From Xylaria sp. FL1777 (Eukaryota > Ascomycota > Sordariomycetes > Xylariales > Xylariaceae), in assembly GCA_022578965.1 (NCBI GenBank), contig MU400549.1:124991-188990 (forward strand): DNA of 64,000 nt. The letters are read 5' to 3'. This document shows, one piece after another, positions 46,068 through 57,800 of this stretch; the stretch's first letter is position 1; each line of letters begins with the position of its first letter. The translations under genes were made by a program, and so were the position numbers. The notes beneath the pieces were generated by a model. That model ran no database searches. It saw only the letters and a list, made by a program, of their open reading frames with translations, and was not told the origin of the DNA.

Positions 46068-46924
46068 ATGGCAGATATCACCGACCAGCACGAACAGACC
46101 ACTCCCCAGGAGTTGGACGACAACCACGTTGGCAATGGCAATGCCGCCGCCCCCGAGAATCGCGGTGTAAAGCGTCCGCGCAATAGCATTGCCGATGATG
46201 ATGATGACGACGACGAGAAAGGCGGGCGCGAACGGCGCAAGATTGAGATAAAGTTCATCAGTGATAAGTCGCGTCGCCACATCACCTTCTCAAAGCGCAA
46301 AGCCGGCATTATGAAGAAGGTATGTCGCCGATACTTCCTTAACACCATCGTGTCACGTAGCGCTCGCGCCGAACGCGTTCTTGCGCCATAGACGACCCGT
46401 GCAGCATCGCCGCGAAATAAGCACTGACTCTAGTTGAACCAGGCATACGAACTTTCCGTCCTCACTGGCACACAAGTACTGCTTCTCGTCGTCTCAGAAA
46501 CTGGTCTTGTCTACACCTTCACCACGCCCAAGCTTCAACCCCTAGTAACTAAGGCAGAGGGCAAGAATTTAATTCAGGTTAGCCCCCCCTTCGATCGCGT
46601 CAAGGCACTGCATCTAGCGAGAAACTAATCAGACGGCTGCAGGCTTGTTTAAACGCGCCAGAGCCGAACCCCGGCAACGAGAACGGCGTCGATGATGGGA
46701 ACCAAGTCGAATCACCTGAAGAACCCCCCAACTCACACCTTCCCCCTCAAACCAGCCGGCCGGGAATGCCTCAGAATCCACACATGCCAGCTAGTTATAT
46801 GCCCAATGTCCCTATGGATCCTCAAGCTGCCATGGCTTACCAAGGCTATGTCCAGCGCGGCGCTCCTCCTTACGGCATGCCTCCGCAATCTGGCATGCCT
46901 CAACACTCCGCTCACCAGTCCTAA
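46068..46924 (+). CDS. MCM1: Mcm1 MADS-box transcription factor
   Basis: Three exons: 46068-46319, 46443-46577 and 46643-46924, giving 222 residues. The N-terminus is acidic and ends in a run of Asp (IADDDDDDDEKGG). The SRF-type MADS box (about 53-110) holds RRKIEIKFISDKSRRHITFS, KRKAGIMKK, then AYELSVLTGTQVLLLVVSE and the TPKLQPLVTKAEGKNLIQ extension that contacts partner proteins. The first intron cuts the MADS box after IMKK. A Pro/Gln/Met-rich tail follows. Mcm1 binds CC(A/T)6GG boxes as a dimer and, with cofactors such as mating-type alpha1, controls cell-type, cell-cycle and sexual-development genes. The frame is open upstream to 46023, but MADITDQ at 46068 fits the family start. A second acceptor 9 bases upstream would add Leu-Asn-Gln. 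Confidence 0.95.
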
Positions 46925-49602
46925 TTGTCACCCTCCTGGTGATTTTCTGCCTTGTGCTGATACCCCGAATATAATGCATTGATGAGGCTCTTTTTCTACT
47001 CAGGCATTCTTCATCCCAACTATAATTATGAGACTACGGTGTTCCAGCGTCTATTGGTCATCGTGACTTCCTCGCAATGTCAATTTAGTTTTCTCATCCG
47101 ATTTCCAATCCCATCTTTTCATACTTTAACTTTTGTTCTTAAATTTTGCTCTCCGCTCCCTGCCCTACCTCGGAATAACCCTGCAATTATCACTGGAACA
47201 TGGCATTGCCATCTAGTAACTTTCCGTCACCTATCCGTGATTCGGCAATGATAGATTCGATTGGAAGCAATATCGATCCATTTCGACACATTCTCCAGTA
47301 CTTACGATGGCCTTAAATGCAATGGGAGTTTTTGTTAGTTTCCTGCTTCAAATTGGAGTCAACGTGGCAGCTCGCATCAATCTCTGGCCAGGAGTCTACC
47401 AAGCGGCAAGGGCATTTTCGTCATTTTACCACGACGAATTGTGCTGTCAAACTGATATTCCGCCTGGTCACCAGTCTTCCCCTATGTTCACTCTAGTCTA
47501 TCTCCCCTATCTCACCGTTGATGTAACTGGATCATCCGGAATAGCCCTTGGCCTACCAAGAGTGCCCTAAAAATTGGGAACTTTGTGTGTAATGGTCGGG
47601 GTCAATTTTTTGTTCTCCTTTTTTCTTCCATTTGATGGGGTTGCAAACGTCCAATGCTTCATTATCCATATGACGGTGTTGGCTACATTATTAGAGAATG
47701 TGAGCATGTACTTGAAGCACTCGGCACTCGATATCGACCAATTGAGCGTGTCGGACCATTATGCTCAATGGATGCCTCGCTTGGCTAGATCCATACACCG
47801 GAAACTATAACACCCCGGAACTGGCGTTCCCAGAAACAGGAAATTTCTGCGTTGGCAATAATGAGTACATAGTGGCGACGAATGTAATCCCTCGTCTGCT
47901 ATTTGCACTTTACATGCACCATTGATGGAGGGCTGACGAGTTTTACGACATCGACGGATCTCAACGACCATGAAACCCATAACACTTCATCTCACCTACT
48001 GGGCCCTTCTATATAAATGTACCTCCGCAAACGACATCCGTTCCGAGGGTCTTGACCTTTATTACCTCTTTGTTTTCAGCCTATGCTTCTTGACAACGAC
48101 TGTCTCGAAGCTGCCTACCATCAAAAGCCGTGACGCTACCAGAAAGCTCGCATGTTCTTGGGACGAGTAAATAGGGTAGTTGAGACTCTAACTACTGAGA
48201 TCATTACTCTATAGATCATAGCCAGCAGTTAAAGGGCCATCCATGCATCAACATACACCTTCCTAGCTCATCACTTTCTCGACTAGCGAAATCTAGTCAA
48301 AGTTTGGAAAATGTGAGCCGATGGTAGTTGTGACGAAGAACTAAGGGTTTCTGGACCAACACATCCGTGATGTTAACTAGGCATGGAGAGCAGGTCATCC
48401 TGGAGTTGATTTGTATCATAGCATCATCCTTCCATTAGACGACCGTCAAGACTAAGTAGCAATTGAGCTTCGTATCTGAGCAAAAATGGAAAAAGAAAAG
48501 ATTTAAAAAGATTTATCCTGTCGTTGTACAGTTGATAGCTAAGGCTACTACTTCTCCTTAAACCTAGGCTTTAAGGCAGTAGATCCTAGCACCACACGAT
48601 TTCACAAATATTTTTGACCTTTACCTTTAACCAGATTCTAGAATGAAATGAAACCAAGTTCAGTATGAAAATAAATTTACCTACGCGACTGTTGTCTATC
48701 ACGAGCTCGACATATTGCGACAAGGGAGAGACAAGGCAAATATTCTTCACAAGTTGGAACTCAAGTTAAGGTAAGCCTCTGGTAAGGGAATATGATGGCA
48801 AGGATGAGACGAAATCAAGTATGATGGATGAGGGTATTCGTATCTTAGCGTTTCAGCTGACTTTAAGATGAGTTGAATAAGGTGGCGAGTACGTGGCGTA
48901 TTCCAGAGGACAAGGTGAGGGATTGACATGTTACATGTATTGATTCGATTTCTTCTTGACACCGGTTACTCTGGGTTATTATATTACAAGGTCGTTTGAA
49001 TGCGAGCACTGATGTCGAACATCTATGTCGTCTTCGCCAGTTTAAGAATTTGAGCTTGTTCTATTTTAACTGGTGCGTACTCTGTGATAACGTATGAGTT
49101 CTGGGTCTGCTGTGAAATGGACATGACTTTTTCCCACGTTTCTTAATTTTTGATGAGCAGGGCGAGTTGAGCATTGATTCTCTTAGAAATCTGCCAGTCA
49201 AGGCCGTTTCATCACGGTACTATATCTTTGTATGCCTGTTCCTTCTTACGGATGGCCTTTATGAAAAAGATTATATGTATCAGATTCTCCTGGTATGGAT
49301 AGTTGAGAATTCCCAGCACGGCCAGTTTATATTGATGAGAGACAGACCACAGCTTGTGAAGTCCTAGTAGAAGTGAAGTCATCCTTATTGCCTGGAAGCA
49401 CTAATTTCCATATTAGATCATAGCCAGGCCGTCTTCAACGCTAAATGTTATTTTCATAGAGTATAATAGCCATTTCTCTTCTTTCTCTGTCATTACGTTG
49501 CAGCGCAATCGGAGCAATGGCAATATATAAGACCATCTCGGCAACTTCCCCTCTCACGTTAGTGATGAGATCATCATGTATATAAATTAGCAACTCCTCA
49601 TA

Positions 49603-49803
49603 TTAAATAAACCTGCCGCCAAACTCGTCTGCGCCGTGGACGTCGACATAAGTGGCTATCCGAGTCACAAGGTCTTCGAAGGCGACGTGGAATCTAAGCA
49701 CAATTCCAAAATTGTGTCCGGATAGCTCAGGACACATTTTGGTTCTTATCATACACGCTTCCACCACTATGTCGTTCGCCAAGAGTAGGCGGGCAGAGAC
49801 CAT
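49603..49803 (-). CDS. Possible short gene or gene fragment (66 residues)
   Basis: From the first ATG (49801-49803) the minus strand encodes MVSARLLLANDIVVEACMIR and ends with VDVHGADEFGGRFI and a stop. Codons in the second half are rich in third-position G or C (GTC GAC GTC CAC GGC GCA GAC), unlike the AT-rich surroundings. It may be a small gene, one exon of a larger gene, or a relic. No family was recognised and no neighbouring exons were found. Confidence 0.3.
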   Translation of the reverse strand: MVSARLLLANDIVVEACMIRTKMCPELSGHNFGIVLRFHVAFEDLVTRIATYVDVHGADEFGGRFI

Positions 49804-50786
49804 GATGTCGTTCAATTAACCGTACTTTCCCTAAAGCCGATCAATGCCCGTGCCGAGGGAGACTCCTAGTATGCCTGTGCAGGGACATGGCCTGACAGCT
49901 TGTCATGGTTTGCTTGGTATCTCTTCCCCGCGGCTCTTCAGTGAGAAAGGCTGTTGTTCACTTTGCCTTTTTCGATGCGTTGTTGTCTCGAGGTCTCGTA
50001 ATGTGGGACTTATCTTCATTTAGAGGGCCGCATGCTCGCAGTTTCCTGCTCATTATGATACACCATCTCAAATCCGACCGGTGGCAATTAGAATAACCCG
50101 TTAGCCATGTGACATGTTTGGCTCATATAAGCTCATCTGAGTGTTTGCGAAAGGTAATATAGAGTAACTGAAAGCCTCTTGAAAGGTCATGAAGGTGGGA
50201 AGGAATGCTAATGTAGGCCGTCATCCATATCGGCCCTTGATCAGGCGTTCTAAAGTTGACGTTTCTTCGATAAGTTAAGGAAAGAGGTCAATTATTAAAA
50301 AGACCTCACATTCACTACAAGTAAGGGTGCCAGCTACGTAAACTTCTCAGGTTCATCAAGAAATGAACCTGAGTAGGACTCTCATCATATTTAGACATAA
50401 TCTTAAGAACAATATTTACAAGACTTCATCAGACTATATCCTTATCATCATATCCAACTCAAATGACTGGGTCTTGTGACAAACGGTTCACTTAAGAGGA
50501 GAGCCAGCTCAAGCCCTCACACTTCAACCAACAAAAAACAAGGCATGAAAATTCCCCGCGCAAGCGTGACACTCATCTAACTGTGTTACTTGATACAGTA
50601 TCAATTGTGTCTGGATATCACTTAATAAAGGGCGCAAAGGTTTCAGTGTCATATAGATAATCTAGATGGAGCCCATACAATTGCCATTACAAGATCAAAT
50701 GTCTAAATAAGTGAAAGTTGCGATTGAGATCGTACTATATGGCTTTCCTAGTTGATCATCCCTTTGTCTAATCGATCTAAACTTTC

Positions 50787-50800
50787 ATCTCAATTGAGAT
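50787..50800. repeat. Perfect 14-base palindrome
   Basis: ATCTCAATTGAGAT reads identically on both strands. A related GATTGAGAT word lies about 80 bases upstream. Its role is unknown and it could be chance in AT-rich DNA. Confidence 0.7.
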
Positions 50801-52315
50801 AGGCTCTCGGAGCCTGGACACTATAGATTTGATAATACATCAAAATTATCCTATAACAATTGAGAATAAGAACTCGGTAGTCAATTTCGAGCCTTTGCCT
50901 ATGTGCAAATAATAGGCTCTCACAAGAGAGATTATTGCTGCGATGAGTCATTCATGAGCTACTCGGAATGAATTGGTTGAGGCACTCTAACTACTACGCT
51001 CTCATGTGAGATGCTTGATTGATGGTTGGGGTTGAGTGTAAAATAAGCCCCTGTGAGCTTACAGAGGGTTTGCAGAACTAACTAGATTAAGAAACTAAAC
51101 ATATCATAATGCCAATTCTATAATCTCTCCATGCTGGTGAGCCCTGTAACTTGTCGCGCCCGAAGAAGGAGTCTAGTTAACTCCCATCATATGATTTAGT
51201 CTATATTTCCTGTATAATCAGTAACTATAACGGCGCTTAGAGCATTATCTCTAATATCTAAAACAAAGAAGGCAACGATTAAAAACTCCATTCCTAGACA
51301 ATCAGCGGTTTAAGAGAATTGTAACAAACAGCTCCTCAAGCTTTAGCTTATGGTGTAGGGTAGCCTAAATTTCATGGAGCACACCTCCAAGGGTAGTGGA
51401 AATGAACAGCTTTGCGGGAGCTACAGTAGTTTAATCAAGATACGGTGGCGAACACCAACCTCAATCAATGTGGCACACTTAGTTATAATCACAACTCTGT
51501 ACGAGCTCAAAAGTCACACTACGGTAGACATGGCAATTTATTGCTGTCTAGAATTTGTGTAACTCCTGTCATAGATCAGTACTTTGAATTTCGCTAATAC
51601 GGCTCATTGTGAACACATGCTCAAGTAAGACTCAATTTTTTGGCACACTGCAAGCACCCTAAACGGAACTGAATAAGTTATCAGTACCGGTATGGTTCTT
51701 TAGCTTTTCGTACGTCATGTTTCTTGTTATCGATAATACACTTGGAGATCCAGTATAGCTTGAAATATGTTACAGCTTGTGAATAAAATTTGAATGAAGT
51801 ATAAGACACGTGAAGATGATGTGGGACGATACGAAAGTGAGAGTGTTGAGGAGGGGTAAGTAGAGGCCACCCCACCAAGTGAGCGGATTTGAGAAGGTTT
51901 ATGCACGCTAATGGAACCCCCACCATGCAGCGCCAGGTACCGGTACATGTCACTATCTGGGAAGTGTCTTTAACCGATCAGTGAAGTGGTGCGAGTAAAC
52001 TTGTGATTAAATTTCCACGCAAAAGAGGAGTGCTCCGAGTTCCAAAAAATTGATCATTATGATGAGTAGGCACCAGTCGTCCTGCCGGTACGCTTGCTGT
52101 GGTGTCCCTCTCTCCCGTAACGCCGTGTATGACCTTCATTAACGCCTGTCCATTGGAACATCTGGCGCCGCCAATATAATAATAGCGTAGTCCAGCCTAT
52201 GTACTGTCCATCTCTATGAGTTCCCTATGCATATTTTGACCGAGTCTCGTTGGTCAAGTGTGTGTTTCATGCCCTATGTCGTGCAGATACTGTTTGATCG
52301 CACTGCCTGCCCTAT

Positions 52316-52945
52316 TTAATGCTCGCCAGCCACGGTGTAAAACCTGCCTACAAGTAGGCTGCCGAGGAATGTACCACCTAATACGGCCAGGAAATAGCCG
52401 ACATTCAGCGTCATGACAGCCAGCATGCTACACGGATACAGTTAGCACGACACAATTTCTAGATCACTAGAGCAGGAGCAGGGTATTTCTTACAGTAGAT
52501 ATCCAACGCCTGTAATAACAGTGTCAATGGCGGCACGTAGAGGGTCGACGGATAGTCTAAAGGGGCGGTAGATCTGCTCTCTGCGCTGGACGACGAAGAC
52601 GTTCTCCTCAACTCCGTTCTCGGTGAGTGTTACTCGCTTGGAGAGGTCGTCGCGGGAGATCTGTTCCGACACGGGCAGCTTGCCCTGCACGACAACGTAG
52701 CGGCGCTTCATCTCGGCGTCCAGCCACCGCGCCTCCGCCCTTGCTTTGCCTGCCAGCAGGAACCGGAAGAGTGCGCCGAGGAAAATCAGGAATATGATGG
52801 TGCCGGCGTAAGCGCCCGGGGTTGCTGGCGTCCAGGCGTCGGAGTAGAGGGCCGTCATCATTTCGTTATTGAAGACGGACATGTGCCCCGAGTCATGCGA
52901 TGACGTCGAGGAGCCCATGTCCATGTCGTCGTGGTTGTGTGCCAT
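52316..52945 (-). CDS. Ctr-family copper transporter
   Basis: Two exons on the minus strand: 52945-52494 and 52427-52316, with donor GTAAGA and acceptor GTGTAG, giving 187 residues. The N-terminus is rich in Met, His and Asp (HNHDDMDMG, then HMSVFNNEMM), the typical outer copper-gathering region. The first membrane segment (about 43-66) has YAGTIIFLIFLGALFRFLLAG. A cytosolic loop of about 70 residues follows. The second and third segments carry the Ctr signature MxxxM (Met152, Met156), which lines the pore, and GxxxG (Gly169-Gly173), which packs the trimer. The intron lies just before the MxxxM helix. The protein would import Cu(I) across the plasma or vacuolar membrane; which one cannot be told. 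The end LVGRFYTVAGEH lacks Cys residues. Confidence 0.93.
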
Positions 52946-54818
52946 TTTGCTTGAGCTGTGGCTTTTTCTATGGGTGTATAAAATCGGATACTGAGTTCTG
53001 GACTCGTGCTTTTAAGACAGACGGTGGGAACTGGGCAGAAATGGGAGCGTGTGATATTTCTTTTTTAGATCGGTCGCTTTTGAATCGTGGACTTGGCGTT
53101 TGTCTTAGACAAATAGTGCAAACTAATTACGATTATAGCAGCACTTGAAAGGGTATTTGTTAGGAAGAGGTGGTTATGTCTAAGGTGACAAGTGTAATGA
53201 AGAGAGACTGGAAGTGATGTAGGTTCGTAGGAGAGAGTAGTGGCTCTTCTTCGATAGGACCTGAAAGTTGTTGTCCCGGGTATTACAAGAGCAGTCGAAT
53301 ACCGGTATCACAGAAGGAGGGACGACAGATTATAGGCGGCTCTCAGTAAGAAGATATGGACAACGCTGATGGAGTGGTCGATAAAGAGACATGCTCCTGC
53401 CTCGAGGTTAGTAGATGGGCACCCATGTAGTTTCCCAGCCAGTCGGTGTTCCGTTTCTTTGTTTTCTTGCTCAAATTAGCTCATCGCCTGCCCGCACTGC
53501 ATTGTAGCTGTACACCTGCGGTGGTTAGTCTTTGCCTTGTGGTGAGCGCTAGACCCGCTAAAACCTTGGCCAAGCCGGAAAGGTCCCTTCCCTGTGTGTG
53601 AGTGGACGGAGTCCCTGTAAATCTGTCCCGATTTGGTAATTTCTCGACTAGGTGTGGGCCGCTCCCAAACACGATAGGATAGCGTTTACACATACATATA
53701 GGGCTCAATACAACGGCTTGTTTTCGATGGAATGATAACTAGGAATCTACCGGCTACATATATAGATCGGCTTTCGTCCGGAGCGTGATTCGAAATTATA
53801 AAAGACATGCCCACAGTTCAAAATTTTTATTCGCTTTACATATAATACGACCTACTTTAGTACTCTCCCACATTTCTCCGCAGCTCGAATAGTGATAACT
53901 AATCACATTAAAAATTGACCCTATTTTGACTGATGATGGAGATCTACTTTATCATTAATAGGACATCTACCTGGTTACACGGCGATGTCACTAGGATTTC
54001 AGGTGCACAAGCGCCAACGATGGCGGATACAAGTTCAATTGGTGTCTTGAGTGATGAAAGGGTTAAGCTTAGACCTCCGAGTTCTCCGTTGAATAGGAGG
54101 TGAAACTAGTTACAGACACGAAACACAATGTAGTAGACAGGCTAATCTACGGGCTTCGAATAGTATATCTTAACGAGATTTAAAATTGCCGAGTAGCATA
54201 GAACGATGTGTCTAGAAATCAAGTCTTTCGGGAGGCCCATCCTAACGGACTTCCTGCCTTCCTGCCTTCCCTCCAGTAAGCAACGAGGTCATCGCCATAA
54301 GTTCACCGTAGCATGCAAATCCACGGAGCGTGGATACGTTCCTCGACATGGAGCTCGCCATTGTGTGAAAATTGCTGACACGTAAACAATGCCAGCATCC
54401 GGAAATTGTTAATGCCCGATGAAACTAATGTCTTGACAGATTCTTGGCACTTGAGTTTTATATTCCTCGTATACTGGCTTGATGTTCTGTCGCCTTCGTC
54501 AAACAATACAATTGAGGAAACGGACACCTCAGTTACAGTCCCTGTTCTAACCTGAAACATCGGTACGCCAAACTTCATGCTATGTTATACTCTTCTTTTA
54601 AACTGGAAAATACCTAACTCTATATATCGTCGAAGCGTCAATTGGTTATAGGGGGAAAAAAAAAGACGCCGAGTCTGCATCTACTCTGTCAAAACAATCC
54701 TCAAAAGCTACATGAGACTGCTTCGAACACCCAGAGAAATTGAAAGGAACCCAGGACGTATCATGTCGGCACAGCGTAATGGACTGTAAAGGAGAAACCT
54801 CTGTAATGCGTAATGCGA
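52946..54818. other. Intergenic region, no gene seen
   Basis: The copper-transporter promoter lies at the left end and the 3' flank of the HELMH gene at the right end. One frame at 54303-54578 on the minus strand is open for 91 codons but has no recognised motif. The rest is AT-rich spacer. Confidence 0.45.
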
Positions 54819-57800
54819 CTAAAGGTGTGCTGTTTCCCATTCTCCTTTCTTCTCGTTCCACTTCACGACTTCAGTAGGGTCGTATTCGGGTAGTCTAAAA
54901 TCCCACTCCGGAGCCCATTTCTTAATGTGGAGGACGGGATATTCCTATAACGAAAACATAATTTAGTAACGGCTATTGTGGTAGAGTATTAGAGGGCTGG
55001 GGAGCTTGTAGGACGTCAACTGTAGTATAGAGATCCCTGACTTGGGAGCGCCACTCTCTCATTTTTGCAAGGCCTATGAAAGGAGAATTAGATATTATAG
55101 GTGCTCACGTTCTTCAGTTCGCCCCTCTGAAGTTCTAGTTTCTCAAGGATCCTCAGAATCTCAAAGAGCCATGGTTTCGAGAGGTGTGCACCTGCTGCAC
55201 CTAGAAATTTGAGTATACCGCGCACCTTATTAAGGTAATCCAGATTGTCGAAACGATCAAGGGGCTCTCCTCCCTTAGTCAGAGGGTCGTATAGTACGCT
55301 TTTGCCATGAAACTCCTCTGACATATCCACAGGAACGGCAATATTCAAAGGCGGTATCCGTGGTGCTCGATGACTGGGGAACAACTGTAAGGTCGGCATT
55401 TCGCTAGTTGGAGCTTTGCTTATTTCTCTAAATCGAATAGGGATTGCTGCCACTGTCCAAAGTATACTGTTCAGTAGATTCCACGAATAGCATTGTTCCC
55501 ACCAAGATGATAGATGCACGCAGGCACAACAGTCCTGGAACGTCTTATAATTGGGAAATAGTAAGACTCTCGGCCACATACTCATAAGTAAACCTAATTG
55601 ACACGTTTAGCAAATAAGGCAGCCTCCTGGGGGTATCTGGGATTAGAAGTACGTACCAAGGGAATGCCATATCCAGCCGTTTTGTTTCTGCTGCACATTA
55701 GGCAGTAAGGCCGTCTTATATGTCTCTGCATCGGTATCCCAAGGTATTGTTCGAGCCAAACTCTCGGACACAGCCGCGCAATAGACCTCGTTTGCGCTAC
55801 GAAATGACTTCTCGAATTGAAATACCTGATTAAAAATGTCTACCTCTACCCACTTTACGTGATGATATCAGTATAATCGCGAACAATAGGAAACATAACT
55901 TTCGGCCCTGGGATTATACAAAATAGAATTGACCAACCGGTGAGGTCTCCCAGTTTATTTTAGCTTTGTCATACCACTATTGTGATCAATGTTAGCTAGA
56001 AAATTATCCTCTTGAGCGTTATCTGCGAGTTCCCAGATATATGATCTCGAAATGAAGCTTTCACACCCATCAAGTTGCCAAGACGGGGAGAAATCGATTC
56101 CGAGAACTACTTACGCCTTTACGTGTATAATTCCACACTGACTCCCAGTATCGCCATGACTGGACTTTGTTAGAATCCAAGAGTTAGTGATTACTATCTC
56201 AAACTTCCTTCAAGCTTGTGCCCAGGTCTAGCCTTAACCTGACGAAGCCAAGACAATGACAGTAATTATGAGCCAAGACTCACTTAATTCAAGGTCCCCA
56301 GTATATACTCCGCCATTGGAGATTTTCGTGTCATCAACAGTTATCTCTTGATAAATGGTATCGACATTTCGGTTATACGGAGTCCTGCCTAAAAGTAGTA
56401 TGTTTCTATAGAAGAAATTATCGCTTTTTCGAGGGATGTCAGAATCCTCCCAGAAATGTCGAGACAACATACTCGAAGTATACAACGCCGGCACTGGAGT
56501 GATGATTGCTTCTACGTTTTCGGAACCTCCTGCGTAGGGATTTAGCATAGGTATCTTATATCCGAATCCACTAATCTCGTCAGGTTGATCCACGAAAGGC
56601 CAGTTGCGGTAATGCATCCCCATAGGATACGTATTCGATTCATCTGTTAGTATTTTAGTTAGCAATTATGCTTACACCTTACCAATCCGCCGCCTCTCCC
56701 CCCCTCCTCATCCTAAGAACTCATCGCAATGGAGTTATCAGTGAGTTTGACTTGGTACGAGCCTATTTTATGTAGACATTTCGAGGGCACCTTCACAGAG
56801 AGTGGGGTTGAGTTTAGTCAGAAGTTTATCTTACGATTATTTAGACATATACCACCAAACATGCGATGCTCCATTGCGTAACCCATCTCGGATACCAGGT
56901 CAAAATCAACAAACTGTATGAACGGTAGAAAGTCATTAGTCCTGAAATCCCCAACTCATTTTCATCAAGGTATTCGAGCAATCAGGATAATGGCCGACTC
57001 ACAGGCTCTGTGCCGATATCCCAGGGCTTGCTTGGGTCTTCTGGTGCAAAAGTGAGCTTCACTCGAGATATAATAACCGCATGCATCAATTCGTGTAATA
57101 TCTTTACACCATCGATTATTAGCGCTGTGACGTTGTGACGAGGAAACAATATCCCGGATGTCTTAGCTTATTTACCGTTCTTGCAATGCTATAAATTAAG
57201 TGGCAGCTCTCGGCCAGTGTAACGTCCTGCCGAGTCAACGTTTCTATAGGACGAGCTCCTAAAATGATGACAGAATTATATTCCGAAATTGTTATGCCGT
57301 ACACATTATCGTCCGAGAATCCCCACTAGAGTGACTGGAGTTAGGCCTTGTACTCTTCGAAGACATAAGAGCTCAGGGAGGCGGAGTGCAAGGTTTAGTC
57401 GTGTGGAGTAAATTGGAAAAATGATACCGTTTGGTCCTGTAGAGCATTTTGTAACGTTTTCCTCCATTCTTCCGTTGGGGTATTTGCTAGATAATCGAAG
57501 TACGGCTTGCCTTCGCGGATACAATTGTTTTTATAGAAGGAGTATGATAGAAGGATCTTAGCATCCTCAAAGGGTTCCGGGTGGGTGTCCACTGGGGCGA
57601 CGTTCTTCCAGTATCTTAGCTCACCAAAGAGTAAGGTGTGTAGACTAGCCTCATATTTAGCAGATCCCAGGCTGGTCCATGGAAAGTACCAATATGATGA
57701 CTTACGCTTCGTGATGATCCTCGATCATTGCATTGAGCACTCAACCAATCTCGAGAGTTAGTAATTGATCTCCTCAGGAATATTTCGGGGTCTCATGGTA

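Larger units (their letters stand above)
46925..52315. other. 5.4-kb AT-rich gene-poor region
   Basis: After the Mcm1 3' flank no full gene was recognised. Open frames at 47307-47570 and 47970-48170 (plus) are weak. A coding-like GC-richer island lies at 49603-49803 on the minus strand (listed separately). From about 50100 to 52300 the sequence is AT-rich and has only short frames, including a perfect 14-base palindrome at 50787-50800. Confidence 0.45.

Noticed and set aside
47307..48170. Plus-strand frames downstream of Mcm1
   Set aside because: Weak hydrophobic translations with no homology sense; codon use resembles the AT-rich spacer.
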